Shown here piece after piece: positions 11,714-22,124 of a DNA stretch of 64,000 nucleotides. The stretch comes from Cichorium intybus. Lineage: Eukaryota > Streptophyta > Magnoliopsida > Asterales > Asteraceae. Below the pieces are notes generated by a model. It saw only the letters and a program-made list of their open reading frames with translations. It was not told where the DNA came from and ran no database searches. Made by a program: the position numbers and the translations under genes. The DNA lies in the NCBI GenBank assembly GCA_023525715.1, contig CM042014.1, positions 19,316,063 to 19,380,062 of the forward strand. Direction: 5' to 3'. How positions within the stretch are numbered: the first letter of the stretch is position 1; each line of letters begins with the position of its first letter.

Positions 11714-11879
11714 TTTTATTTGGATCTAATTTTGTTCTTTTTATGGTATTTTTTTTCTTTAACTTTGGAGAACTTTTGGTCTTCCGGTTATTTGATAGAT
11801 TTGATATTTTTTTTCTTTGACTTGTCTTTGTTTCCTGTTTTGTGCTGGAAATTTTACAAAATTATAGCAATGTAGTGAA

Positions 11880-12330
11880 AATTTTATTACTTAACAAAGC
11901 ACTGTTGTATTTAGAAAGATGTACCCAATAATAACAATGTAATTTTAACGTTTTCTAGTTGTCAAACAAAGCATTGTACTCTAAAATATCTAGCCAAATA
12001 TATTAATGTACTTTTCATTTTACTTCTTATCAAAGCTGGAAAATCTATTTGATTACATCAACAAACTTTTCATTTTTTTTCATATCAAAGCATTGTACTC
12101 TGAAAAAGCAACACAATTATACCAATAAACTTCTAATCTTTTTCTTATTGCCGCTTTATACATGGAAAATTCCAATTTCCAAACAATTAAAACCGTAAAA
12201 CTTTCTTTCTAGTTGCCCGACATTGCTATAATCGGGTGGATTTTCAAAGGACAATGTCATACAAGAAGAAACGAAAGTACGATGTTACAATAAAAAAATC
12301 AGCAAAAGTAGTTTGCTATTTCTTGAATGT
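11880..12330. repeat. Degenerate cattgtact/caatgta repeat segment
   Basis: Diverged repeats of a motif like caaagcattgtactctgaaaa followed by attatancaatgta. The same motif family recurs many times at 39230-40560 beside other captured exons. Confidence 0.5.
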
Positions 12331-12399
12331 AAAAAAAAGAAATAAAAAAAGTAGTTGATGGTTGAGCTAGCTTTTTAGATCATAATTCATAAATAATAT

Positions 12400-13707
12400 T
12401 TATAAATTATAATACCTTTGAGGTGGGATAAAAGGAGGCGGCATCATGAGCCCTGACATTCCAAAAGGATCCTGGAGGAACATGCCACCTCCAAAGGGGA
12501 CATCCATGGGCCCAAGTCCATAACCGCCGCCCATATATGGAGGCATGCCGCCACCGTACGGGCCCATAAATGCATCCATTCCGGGTTGCATACTGTTCCA
12601 ATAAGGATTATAAGGAGGACCTGGCAGCATCATGTAGTTTTCAGCCGCAAAATCCTGGGAAGCCCTCCATTGCATTTCTGCTGCTGCAATAATTTAAAAA
12701 AAAAGTCAGCTAAAAAAGAAGCCGTAATTGAATCTTCTTTGAAAGGTATAACAGAGATCAAAAGTCTTACCATTTGGCATGTTGACTTTCTTCTTCTTCT
12801 TCTTCTTAGCTGAAAAAAAAAGAAGGAAAATGTAAGCCATGTTGACTTTCGAAAGGTAATTCCCTACTTCTAACAGATTCCATTCCTTCCAAAACCAGAT
12901 TCCATTCCTTCGGAAGACGGATTCCATTTACCTGCCTCACCAGGAACTTGCTTCTGTTGGACTTCATCATCAACTGGTCTTGCACTTCCCTATGATGCAG
13001 GTTCCATCATACTCCTTGAATCGTATGTAGCTTCAAAGACATCTGGAGCTTTTGTGATTTTTCCTTTCCCTGAGACTGGTGGCTCAGCTGCCGGAGCACC
13101 ATCATGTTCTGCTGTTGCCGCCGCTGCCACTACTAATATTTGTAGCCTCCCCATTTTGTGGTGGAGCTTGCTGCTCACCCTTAGAGGCTGCAGATCTTGA
13201 AGGGGATTGAATCTTGGGCTGTGGTGGTGCACACCTAGCAGACTCCATATCTGGAAAATTTTTTAACATAAATAAACAAATAAATAGTGTAAAGAAATGG
13301 AATAAATTACAAGAATGGTCCTCATTCTTTCTGAATTTCACCGTTTTACGTCCAAAATTGAAACTTTTTGAATTTTAGTTCTTATTTCAAGGTTCTGAGA
13401 ACCATATACGGCATGAAACCTTGAAATAAGGATCAAATTTGAAAAGGTTTTAGATTTGGACTAAATATGGCGAAAATCAGATGAAGAGGGACCATTATTG
13501 TAATTTACTCCAAGATATGATTTGGTTATAAGTTGTAGATACCTTGAACGTGAAAGGCACTGCCACCATTTTCTGCACTGCTGTTATTCGACTCAAATAT
13601 TCGGTTTATTGTGTCTCTTAGGATTTTATCAGGTAAAAGATCATCTGCAAGAACATTTGTTGCACCACATACACAGACTGCTTTGAAGATAATGTGATCG
13701 CATATAC
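12400..13707 (-). pseudogene. PQT3/MPE1-like E3 ubiquitin ligase, captured 3' fragment
   Basis: Four exon-like blocks with GT-AG borders: 13707-13543, 13250-12932, 12809-12771 and 12683-12400. The first encodes the end of the U-box/RING-like zinc-binding region (KAVCVCGATNVLADDLLP). The second is low-complexity (KIQSPSRSAASKGEQ). The third is a lysine run (AKKKKKKKVNMPN). The last is the Met/Gly/Pro-rich tail (MQWRASQDFAAENYMM, NSMQPGMDAFMGPYGGGMP). Intact relatives are E3 ligases with an N-terminal DWNN domain and CCHC finger, linked in plants to oxidative-stress tolerance. Here the DWNN, the CCHC and the first RING half are missing. An in-frame TAG lies at 12990-12992 and a probable frameshift near 13130. 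It is a dead captured fragment. Confidence 0.8.
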
Positions 13708-14450
13708 CTGTTTGTATAATTGAAAAAAAATGATCAAATATTTATGAAAATATCCGATTCAGAAGCTTTTTCTTTTCGCCACATCAGTTTTCCATGTTCC
13801 AAAAAAACTAACTTTAAATAATAAAAACCTATCTTCACAAATCTTTCTTGAAAGCAAAAGGTTTTTTGAACAATTAAACATTTGTCCTTATTTATTTGAA
13901 ATGTTGTATAAAGACCCTCCTTTAACTTGTCGGTTTTTAAGTTAAAATTGATGTCATTTTAATCAAGTATGCGGTTAACTGGTTATAATAATAAAAGACG
14001 ATGAAAACATTATATGATCGCTATATTTTTATAGTTGACATTGGTGACATTTTAGACGTTTTGACAAATGCTTTTTAATGATAATATTTAACTTTAGTTT
14101 GCGTATTCAATAAAACAGATTGATAATATTTAGGTTGTGTATTTTGGTTGCTTAGTTTCACTGTGACATTTCATCGAGCACCTGCCATGTAGGTCATTAA
14201 ACATAAACTGTGAGTACACTAAACATAAATTTAAACTGAAGTCGGAGATACAGAGAGATGATTAGTGCTTACGTGAATGCCGAGGGATTGAAGAGCAGAA
14301 ACGGCGGAATCAAAAACTTAAAAATCAGATCGGCAAGCGTATTGTACCAATCGGAGAGGTCTGGGTAAGCAGTACGAAAAGAATCAAGGTACGTATTAAA
14401 CGGGAATTTTATATACAGGTATATTTTAATTCAATCAATTTCGGACTTAC
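13708..14450. other. Spacer between captured fragments
   Basis: Contains no recognised exon. It is AT-rich with short intron-like stretches. It joins the PQT3-like piece to the E2 piece inside the candidate Helitron. Confidence 0.4.
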
Positions 14451-14865
14451 CTTTAACCTTTTGCTCATATGCAGTTCGGTCTTGCATCATCAGTGCAGCA
14501 GCATCTCCATTTAAGGGATCAGATGGGTTTGGATACAAAAGAAGCTGAGGAAGAAAAACTTCAAACACATTCACAAGATCTGCAGATTAAAGATAGTACT
14601 TCATTAAACACCAACAAAATTGTAAAAAGTAAAAGAAAATATATAAAAACGGTGATAAGCCGATTTACCAAACATCGGACTCCATGTCTGATTGATAACA
14701 TCTAAACAAACTGATCCAGACCTGCAAACAGTCATATTTGTTCTTGATAACAACGAATTTTGGTAATAATTGTATTTAAAGGTAAAAGAAACTTACATTT
14801 CATCGACATTTGGATGGTAGATTTTGTTGATGAAGCCAATTGAAGGAAATTTATATGGTAATTCT
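14451..14865 (-). pseudogene. Ubiquitin-conjugating enzyme E2 (UBC4/UBE2H type), captured fragment
   Basis: Three blocks with in-phase GT-AG junctions. 14865-14797 reads ELPYKFPSIGFINKIYHPNVDEM and includes the conserved HPN motif. 14721-14669 reads SGSVCLDVINQTWSPMF and contains the catalytic cysteine of the SVCLDV motif. 14579-14451 reads DLVNVFEVFLPQLLLYPNPS onward to EQKVK. Intact relatives are E2 enzymes of about 185 residues that carry ubiquitin as a thioester. The N-terminal third and the acidic C-terminal tail are missing here. At the 5' break the conserved residues before YPYK are also lost, so the fragment stops inside an exon. It abuts the SMR-type fragment on the opposite strand with almost no spacer. 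Confidence 0.85.
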
Positions 14866-15325
14866 TTCGGGAATTATTTTGATGTTCTTGTTAATTGTGG
14901 AAACCAACCTTCATCTGGCCCCAAAACTTCCTCTGAGTTGACTCAGGACGTGTTGGAATCTCTTTTCAATAAAAAAAAGAGTTCAAAACATGAACCAGGT
15001 AACATGAATTGGATGAATGTAGTAAAAAAGATGGAGTCATTTGGACAGATGGTTGATTATCCTTCAGAAGAAAATTCAGCCAAAAAACAACATGTTCCTG
15101 GTAATTTTTTTTAAATGTTCAAATAATCGATTTAACCTGTAACTAATTTCTATCTGTGTGTTAGCTAAAGGGGACGACTATGACAACTGCAGAAATACCG
15201 CAAGTCAACATTGGGATTCCATGAAGTCATACTACCACAAGGCAATTATTCCAGAAATTAGACCCGTTCAACCTAGCCATTGGAGTCGCAATTCTACCAA
15301 TACCGATTATTCAAATCGACAGTAA
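14866..15325 (+). pseudogene. SMR/DUF1771-type protein, captured fragment
   Basis: Two plus-strand blocks. The first runs to a GT donor after 15100 (LTQDVLESLFNKKKSSKHEP, NMNWMNVVKKMESFG). The second starts after an AG acceptor at 15165 (AKGDDYDNCRNTASQHWDSM, KSYYHKAIIPE) and ends at TAA 15323-15325. The pattern resembles the stretch just before and into the DUF1771 segment of plant small-MutS-related (SMR) domain proteins. The catalytic SMR domain itself is absent, and the reading departs from the family after KSYYHKA. Its strand is opposite to the three neighbouring fragments, so the pieces did not come from a single locus. Confidence 0.7.
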
Positions 15326-15354
15326 AGATGATCTATGAACAGACATGAAAGTAC

Positions 15355-15460
15355 CTGTGGGTCAAGATTGCCGACGTACGCGGTGGCGTATTGGTTCCTC
15401 TCCGCCGAGTGTTGACCTAACACGTTCACCCCCGACGGCTGGAGCTTTTCTAGTCGTCAT
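15355..15460 (-). pseudogene. SF3B4 (SAP49) first-exon fragment
   Basis: The ATG is at 15460-15458 (minus). The encoded start MTTRKAPAVG, then in a second frame LGQHSAERNQYATAYVGNLD, matches the N-terminus and first RRM strand of splicing factor 3B subunit 4, a U2 snRNP component that contacts pre-mRNA near the branch point. The exon ends with CAG at 15355 followed by GTAC, a plausible donor. One extra base in a G run near 15430-15434 breaks the frame. No later SF3B4 exon is present. The CT-rich DNA above 15460 may be its leader. Confidence 0.75.
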
Positions 15461-16079
15461 CCTCCTCTTCTCTCAGTTTGCTGCTTGAACTGCTCCAAAC
15501 TCATTTGTTATCCCGGTCCTTCGCCTCTTTCTCGATCTCTCTTTTCTGTCTCTCGGTCTCTATTGAACTCAGATACAATTATGTGACGACTTGGATGAGG
15601 GTGAGGTGTCGTGAAGGTCGTTCAATTAAGAATGGGGATAAAGAAGAAACTTGGAGAAGAAACGGATTCGATCCACACACCCTCGTTAAAACCCTCAAAC
15701 CCCTTCCACCCTATCAATCCTTCTAGAAAAACTTTGTGTTGAAGAAATCTAGAAAGAAAGAAACGTCAACCCTCCGATTTCGTCTATGTATAACTGCAAT
15801 TGGATGTAGAAGTCGGTCTGTCTCGCCAATCTCTCCTTCCTCTCTCTCTCTCTCTCTGATTGCATCGTAACCAGGCCACCGAAAAAGAAATCGATTTGGT
15901 GAAGAACGAAGCAGGACGTGTAACATCTGATAAGAAGACGGAAGGGGAAGAAAACATGTGTCCAACAGATGGCCACAAGCGATTGGGGAAGAAGAAGCAC
16001 CCCGCTAAAAATCATGAAACCCCCCCTTACCTCCCAATCCTTCTAGAAGAATGTTGTGTTTTAATATATATAGTAATGA
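15461..16079. other. CT-rich leader-like DNA, 5' side of candidate Helitron
   Basis: Pyrimidine-rich runs (including (CT)n at 15840-15858) and fragments resembling 5' untranslated sequence. There is no supported coding exon; open frames on both strands here are low-complexity. Confidence 0.4.
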
Positions 16080-16356
16080 AAGTGCACACTATAAATCCAT
16101 TAAACTCTTTTTATAGAGTTCAATAGAGATTGAACTCTACCATCCATGTCATCGTCTCTCTCCTATTTTATATTCTAACTTTATTCCCATTAAACTCTGG
16201 TCGAACTCCCATTGGAGATGGCCTACCAACGCGGCCCACGTTAAGGTCTTCAACTACTATTCCAATTTCCAAATCTAAGCAATTATTAATGTGTTGGATG
16301 TTGATGACGATAGTGAATGACCGAATTTATTCCATCTCTTGAAGACGACTGCGGCC
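16080..16356. other. Short repeat and promoter/leader of the reticulon gene
   Basis: Contains gagttcaatagagattgaactc, an imperfect palindrome at about 16116-16137, and a sequence like one TIR (ccattggagatggcc near 16210), with no partner TIR seen. The last 100 bases lead into the reticulon ATG and presumably include its 5' leader. No clear TATA box was found. Confidence 0.35.
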
Positions 16357-17872
16357 ATGGATGAACCCAACAGCAACGGCGGAGGCGGGGTAAGTGAAAA
16401 CGATGAGGTATTGGGAGCAGTGAGAAGGAAGAGGGGTGGTACCAGGAAGGAGTTGGGAGTAGCAGCAGTAATAGGGAGAGGGAAGCCGTTGATAGTCACG
16501 ATGTGTGGTACTTTGGTCTACTACCACTGCGCATATCGTAATTCAAGCATCATATCACTCATTTCTGACGTCTTCATCGTCGTCCTTTGTTCCCTCGCCA
16601 TCCTCGGACTCCTTTTCCGCCAGATGAACATCCAGTATGTCTGCCTTTTTCATTTCCTGCTAATTTAGTTATGTATCAAAACCATCACGACAACAATTCA
16701 AATTCCCCATTTTAGCCAGGTTTTTTTCTACGAATTTTTTCTGCATCCGCTTACAATTAAACGAACGATAACTCGTGAGGTTGACTTTTCCACGGTAGTA
16801 TTCGTATTGGATCGATTCCCTTCGTAGATTTTGTTGATATCGCAATAGGAGGTTTTTTTGTCCTCTGATATTGCAGAGTGCCTGTGGATCCCCTGGAATG
16901 GCAGATATCTCAGGATACTGCCAACAGCCTCTTCGCTTGCTTGGCTAATACCGTAGGTGCAGCTGAATCTGTTCTAAGGGTTGCTGCAACCGGCCATGAT
17001 AAGCGCCTGTTTCTAAAGGTAATCACTCAATAATCATCCGTGGTTCACTTCATCTTCTAGTTTCAAAATCACTAGTCGCGGCAATTACAGTTTATTATCA
17101 TAATATCATTACACGATGATTATTGTGTCCTGCCTGCAATTATAGTCATGTAACGCTGTCCCATTCAACTGAAACTGCTTTAAATATCTCTTAAATCCTC
17201 ATTAAGCAATAGAGGATAAGAAACCGGGCGTATGGCCTTAGAAATATGCACTACCTGTGAGACGCTAGGTTGAGACACTGTGAGGCATTCTTCCATCATT
17301 GCAGAAATCAGATGCTCTTGTTAAATTCTTACAGACATTGATTCATCTCTTGGATGATTTAATCAAATTAAACAGAGAGGTGGGTTAATTTTCTGGCTTT
17401 ACATACACGTAAAAGGGAAGATCTAACAGATTAACCATTGCTTGAAAATTAGGAAACCATGTGTAAAAAGTATATGATTATTATCCTCTTTGTGACAGGT
17501 TTAGAGATTAATGGTATGGTGAGATTCATGTTAATATTGTAAATGGTACTAACAACAATGTTGATGAAAGCACCAGAAACAGTAATCTTGTTGATAATTG
17601 TTTATAGGTGGTTGTGATTCTTTATATGCTATCAGCTTTGGGAAGATTGGTCTCAGGTGTTACTGTTGCTTATGCTGGTATGTGGCAACTTATATATCTC
17701 TCTATTTTTCTATACTTTTTAGCAAAGTCATCTGATTTGCTAGTGTTTGGCAACAGGACTGTGCTTGTTCTGTTTGTATATTCTTGCTGAAAATTCACCA
17801 GTGTTTGGTGTGTGTTCGTCAAAATTTTGCTGGAGAAGAGATAACCCTAATGAAGAACTAGATAGCACATAG
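16357..17872 (+). CDS. Reticulon-like protein B (RTNLB), 201 aa, four exons
   Basis: Exons 16357-16634, 16877-17018, 17608-17677 and 17757-17872 join in phase at GT-AG borders to give 201 residues ending at TAG. The ATG lies in gcggccATGg, a strong plant start context. An upstream in-frame TTG is not used. The reticulon homology domain fills most of the protein: a hydrophobic hairpin at about 46-86 (CSLAILGLLFRQMN), a loop (VPVDPLEWQ, ANTVGAAESVLRVAATGHDK) and a second hairpin at about 138-176 (VVVILYMLSALGRLVSG). Reticulons insert as wedges in the ER membrane and shape tubules. The short form, with a small basic N-terminus and a tail ending NPNEELDST, fits the small RTNLB subgroup. No disabling lesion is visible. 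Confidence 0.9.
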
Positions 17873-18198
17873 TTTCAACATTTGTTGTATGTTCTGAAAA
17901 ATAGGTCATTTCTCCATCATGTATTATTTGTGGGCATTGAAAGATTCTGAGTACATGCCCAAGGAAATATGTTAGAAGTGCCTTGATGGAATTTTGTATC
18001 CAACTGATGTATTTGTTCTGGGATTAAGGTCAACATTCAGACTCATTCTTGGTATGAGCTCAATTTTTTAATTAATTTTTCACGTAGTGTGGTGTGGGTC
18101 CAATCATATATTTAAAAATAAAAATATTAAACTAACTGGAAAAAATTTGTAAATAATTAACTAGAAGAGGGATGATAGTTATTTTAAGGGATAATGAC
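17873..18198. other. 3' flank of the reticulon gene
   Basis: Contains the presumed 3' untranslated region, with no canonical AATAAA close to the stop. AT-rich sequence follows. Confidence 0.4.
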
Positions 18199-18522
18199 TT
18201 AGAAGTGTAACGAACTTTTAAAATTGTTCATATTTTGTTACCAAACTTATTTTTGTGCTTGATTACCTATGAACATTTTAAAATTGTTCACATTATACCT
18301 TTATGATCGGTGATACAATATTTATGCTGATTTGACATCCTACGTGGCATTCAAAAAGACTTAGAAGGGTAACGAACTTCTAAAATTGTTACAGTTGGTC
18401 ACTAAACCTATTTTTGTGATTGATTTATCCATAAACTTTTTGAAATTGTTCATATTATATCCTTATGATCGGTGATAGAAGGTTTATGTTGATTTGACAT
18501 CCTATGTGGTATTGAAAAGCTA
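18199..18522. repeat. Tandem duplication, two units of about 160 bp
   Basis: Unit 1 (about 18199-18355) and unit 2 (about 18358-18522) share, in order, gaagngtaacgaacttntaaaattgtt, tatttttgtgnttgatt, atgatcggtgatan and gttgatttgacatcctangtgg. Copies differ at roughly one base in ten. Confidence 0.8.
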
Positions 18523-18685
18523 GGAAAAAAATTATTTGTGCAATAATCTGCAATGAACAGTAGGTCAATATTGTAATGTCTTACTCATCCCCAGTCTTCC
18601 CTCAAGTTCGCAAGTCTTCTAGTATGGATTAACGTAATCATTGTGATTGTGGTTTTCCTTCACTCATTCGAACCTCAAGCACAGG

Positions 18686-19352
18686 AAATATCATATTTAT
18701 CTGACCTTAAATTAAAATATCGTGGATACCTTTTTTAAGTTACAAAATATTGTATTTACCCAAAATTTAATTTTTAACATTTTAAAAAATTTTATAATCA
18801 ATTTTCATCTTTACTAATCATTTTAATTTAAAATAAAAAATAGATTGTCATTTTACCCCCAACTTTTGACGTAAAATAAAATGAATGAATAAACCCTAAA
18901 AGAAAATTTGTATGCTTCTTCCCATTGTTCATGTATTTATGTTCATCTTATACATGGAGAACCGAACCCTTCTTAGCTTACAAGATGTAGTCTTGTAATC
19001 AATTGTTTATAATTTCTTTTTGTACGAATAAAGCCTAAAAAACCGCCAATAATGTGGTGTTGAACTAGGAATCCAAGCATGGTGGTGGTGGTAAGCTTCT
19101 ATGATTTCTTTACGTTTCTGGATAATGGGAAGAAGCATACGATTCTTTTAGGGTTTATTTGTTCATTTTATTTTATGTCAAAAGTTAGGGGTAAAATGAG
19201 CAATCTATTTTTTATTTTAAATTAAAATGATTATTAAAGATGAAAATTGATTATAAAATTTTAAAAAATGTTAAAGGTAAATACAATATTTTGTTACTTA
19301 AGAAGGGCATCCACGATGTTTTAATTTAAGGTTCGGCAAATACGATATTTTT
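18686..19352. mobile_element. Foldback element with arms of about 230-250 bp
   Basis: The left arm, about 18686-18934, is repeated inverted at about 19124-19352. Shared sequence includes aaatattgtatttacc, ttttataatcaattttcatc, aaaataaaaaatagattg and aaaccctaaaagaa. The central spacer, about 190 bp, has no coding signal. Target duplications were not resolved. It may be a MULE-related MITE. Confidence 0.75.
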
Positions 19353-19387
19353 ATTTTTAACGATGGTATACACGAAATTCACTCAAA

Positions 19388-19898
19388 AAACAAATCCCGT
19401 TTATTCACGGACCCAACATAAATATATTTCCCTAGGTTGTAAAAAAGTAAAAGAAATAGAAAAAGATGCACATTAAGAAAATATGTAAATACCTCATATC
19501 CATAATTTAACAATACTTAGTTACGAGTAGGAAATAAAAATGGATGTTCTAGTATTCTACTGCTCTTGTATGAAACGGCACCGGCCACCAATACCATGAA
19601 CAGCCCCCAAATTTTCATGTGGTTCATATCCACCAACATATACCTTTGTACCCAATACCATCGCAAAAAATTTCCTCAACCACACTTCTATTCCTAGTGC
19701 ATCAACGAAAATGGCATTGCCTATCGTATGATGAGACCATCAATGGTAAAACTGAAAAAGATATGGAAAAATTAATATTTCCATAAATACATGGGTCTTA
19801 ATCGATAATCATTTTATTATCATGTAAAGAAACAAAAATACTTTTGGTGGATTAATTCTAGACATTGATATCAATTGTAGTATTAAACTAGATCAATG
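19388..19898. repeat. Dispersed repeat family B, short copy
   Basis: Near-identical to the ends of 7890-9108 but lacking two internal segments. The larger missing segment is bounded in the long copy by a short direct repeat containing tacaaag, which suggests deletion through microhomology in this copy. Confidence 0.8.
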
Positions 19899-20503
19899 AA
19901 TTATTTAGTTTCTCACGTTCTTGTATGTATGTACAACAATCTGTACAAACTTTTCTGAAACAAATTAATAACGTTATATTTCAGAATATATGACAGCTAT
20001 AGGCTAAAAACTGGGTACATATTAGCAACAAAGTCTACATCAAGAAAACACAATCCTTTTCTAGTTAGAGTTGTGAATCACCAATAGAGGACAAAAATAG
20101 GGACACGGTTCTATAAGTTGGACATGAACACCTTGCTTTATGATTCAATATTAAATACCATTAAGCACTCGAAAGGCTCCTAAAAAAAGAAGGGATTGCA
20201 ACAAATAGAAGTCACCAAGATTTTAAGCATTTCGCTTTTTTTAATAACAGAACAGAATGATGGTGGCCATAAAAGGACAATGGACAGAATTTGCACAATT
20301 TTTATAGGAATCATGTTCTTAATTACATTGTGTTCCCATCAAGTCTGCAAGAACAATACTTTAATCATTCGATGAAAAAAGTTTGGGTAATTACTATAAC
20401 TAGCAACAAATTAAATAAACCAGGTTGGGTAATTGTATCAAAGAGGCTCTTTGAGATGTTAGTATCATGTACACCACTTTTTTAACTTGCTACAAGGGAT
20501 GCT
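19899..20503. other. 3' flank of the METTL13-like gene
   Basis: AT-rich sequence without a supported gene. It presumably includes the 3' untranslated region of the minus-strand gene that ends at 20504. Confidence 0.4.
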
Positions 20504-21907
20504 TCACAATTCCACTATGGAGTCCATATAAGCTCCCTGAATCACAGATCTCAATCTTTTCAAGAAAGCATTATCATGGTCATTGGAAGAAGACGGTAAT
20601 AAGGTGGCCACAAGAACAAAATTATCTTGATTCCCAACATCTATTCCATAGACCTTGTGAAAAGCATCCTTAAGTTCTTGTATCAATGTCATGTAGAACA
20701 CTTCATCCAAAGGAACCACATTCATGATAAAGACACCATGATTATGAAGAAGTAATTTAGCAGAGTTAAAAACATTTTTCTTTACAAATTCTGGTGGTGG
20801 AGCACTAATCCCGTTTCCAGCTTCGCTTGAATCCAAATCAACCATAATTACATCAAATTTAGCATCCAAACCATCAATATTGACATGTGAATCATCAGTG
20901 TCACCATTTGTTCTTTGGGATGGAAAGTTTTGAATCACATCTATAGCATCTCCAACGATTAGTTGAATAGATTCCTCATAGTTTAATCCAAAATACTGAT
21001 TTGCAGCACTCAAAACAGCTTCATCTGCCTCCACTCCAACAACTTGAAACCCCATTTGAGTGTTCAAGAAAGTTAACAAAGCACCACCACCAACCCCTAA
21101 ACACAAAGCTCTTGGAGTGAATCCTAGTTGAATACGCTCATTGAGATGTGAAGCAATCAAGGAAAGACCAGAAACCATAGGAGTCAAGTATGGGTGAACG
21201 AGAACTGTTGTGTCAACGTGAAACTTTGTGTGCTTCATTTTCCTTAAACTTTCCAGGTTTAACTCTGAAGCAAACTCGCCATCGCCAAAACCAGGAATAA
21301 GAGAGACCTGCGATTGTATCAAATTAGGCATTCTTTTAAATCTCAATCTCCTCCGGAGTTTTTTATTGCTAACGTTACTTTCCAATTCAACATCTTCAAC
21401 AACAAATTCGCCAACAAAAGGGCCTACAAATCTAGCTATAATCACACGATACAACAAATCATCTTCATATGTCAAGAATAGGGTTTTCGGCAAACCTTTC
21501 TGAAAACACACTTTCGGATGCAAAGCCATTACCAGTTGTTGCAACTTGTCTTCTAGTTTCTCACTATCGATAGTATCAGTAACCGGAGGGCGAATATAAA
21601 TTGAGGATTCTGGATCAGGCGGGAGATCATTCCCGATTAGGATGAGGCGGGAGAGGGTAGGGACGTTGAATAGGAGCTGAAGATGACCAGATTCAGTACA
21701 GAAGTTCCAGTCTGTTTCCCGCTGATCCGGTACAATCATGGCCGCGATTTTTGGGAGGTCATCGGCAGAGACAGCTACCGGAGAATCGAGTACGGCGACG
21801 CGGATATTTGGAGTGTGGAGGTAACAGTGGTGGTTAACGGGGTTTGGGATTGTGAATGTGATGAACTGCGATGGCCTTAGGGTTTCAAATATTGGGTCCC
21901 TCGACAT
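20504..21907 (-). CDS. METTL13-type methyltransferase, C-terminal-half protein (467 aa)
   Basis: A single uninterrupted frame from ATG (21907) to the stop at 20504. Residues about 55-70 (MIVPDQRETDWNF) and 165-200 match the central region of METTL13 proteins. A class I SAM-binding fold follows: motif I LGVGGGALLTF (270-280), the acidic loop VEADEAV (292-298), VGDAIDV (318-324) and the motif IV-like VDLDSSE (about 357-363), then SAPPPEFV. Human METTL13 methylates eEF1A with two methyltransferase domains: an N-terminal Lys55 enzyme and a C-terminal N-terminus enzyme. This protein corresponds only to the C-terminal half, so alpha-N-methylation of eEF1A is the inferred activity; spermidine-synthase-like superfamily membership is the fallback. 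No N-terminal methyltransferase domain is encoded upstream. Confidence 0.85.
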   Translation of the reverse strand: MSRDPIFETLRPSQFITFTIPNPVNHHCYLHTPNIRVAVLDSPVAVSADDLPKIAAMIVPDQRETDWNFCTESGHLQLLFNVPTLSRLILIGNDLPPDPESSIYIRPPVTDTIDSEKLEDKLQQLVMALHPKVCFQKGLPKTLFLTYEDDLLYRVIIARFVGPFVGEFVVEDVELESNVSNKKLRRRLRFKRMPNLIQSQVSLIPGFGDGEFASELNLESLRKMKHTKFHVDTTVLVHPYLTPMVSGLSLIASHLNERIQLGFTPRALCLGVGGGALLTFLNTQMGFQVVGVEADEAVLSAANQYFGLNYEESIQLIVGDAIDVIQNFPSQRTNGDTDDSHVNIDGLDAKFDVIMVDLDSSEAGNGISAPPPEFVKKNVFNSAKLLLHNHGVFIMNVVPLDEVFYMTLIQELKDAFHKVYGIDVGNQDNFVLVATLLPSSSNDHDNAFLKRLRSVIQGAYMDSIVEL

Positions 21908-22115
21908 TACTAGCGTAAAGCTTTGATGAAAATATTGAAAGTTAGTTGCTAGAATCGGTGTTGTTTACAACTGATTTGAAGATCACGGTATCCGTTTCCA
22001 AATTTCCATCATCCTTTCGGCTTGGAAGCCGGTCTGATGTGGTAATTGGTATAGATGGGTTCCGCCTGCTTTCCTGATATGGTACGATGAACGAATAAAA
22101 GACAAAATTTTAGAA
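21908..22115 (-). promoter_or_regulatory. Short upstream region of the METTL13-like gene
   Basis: Only about 200 bp separate the start codon from the Mutator-like element at 22125, so the promoter must be very compact or lie partly in the transposon. No convincing TATA box is visible. Confidence 0.35.
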
Positions 22116-22124
22116 TTTTACAAA

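Larger units (their letters stand above)
11563..16079 (-). mobile_element. Candidate Helitron carrying four host-gene fragments
   Basis: On the minus strand the 3' end reads as a 5-bp-stem hairpin (11576-11588), about nine bases, then CTAG followed by T, the CTRR-T form of a Helitron terminus. The proposed 5' end at 16079 begins TCATTACTATATATATTAAA, like plant Helitron 5' ends, although the preceding host base is T, not the usual A. Between them lie exons or exon pieces from four unrelated genes in mixed orientation. No Rep/helicase is present, so it would be non-autonomous. The gene-fragment content is solid; the exact boundaries are inferred, and a Pack-MULE or serial insertions are alternatives. 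Confidence 0.5.

Noticed and set aside
12400..13707. Functional PQT3-like gene
   Set aside because: N-terminal domains are absent, there is an in-frame TAG at 12990-12992, and it adjoins fragments of other genes.
16100..16230. Complete MITE with ccattggagatggcc terminus
   Set aside because: Only one terminus is visible; no partner inverted repeat or target duplication found.
16339..16356. Extended start for the reticulon protein (TTG-initiated KTTAA segment)
   Set aside because: Nuclear genes start at ATG; the ATG at 16357 is in an excellent context and fits the family.
18199..18522. CRISPR-like or satellite array
   Set aside because: Only two diverged units without spacers; a local tandem duplication in plant DNA.
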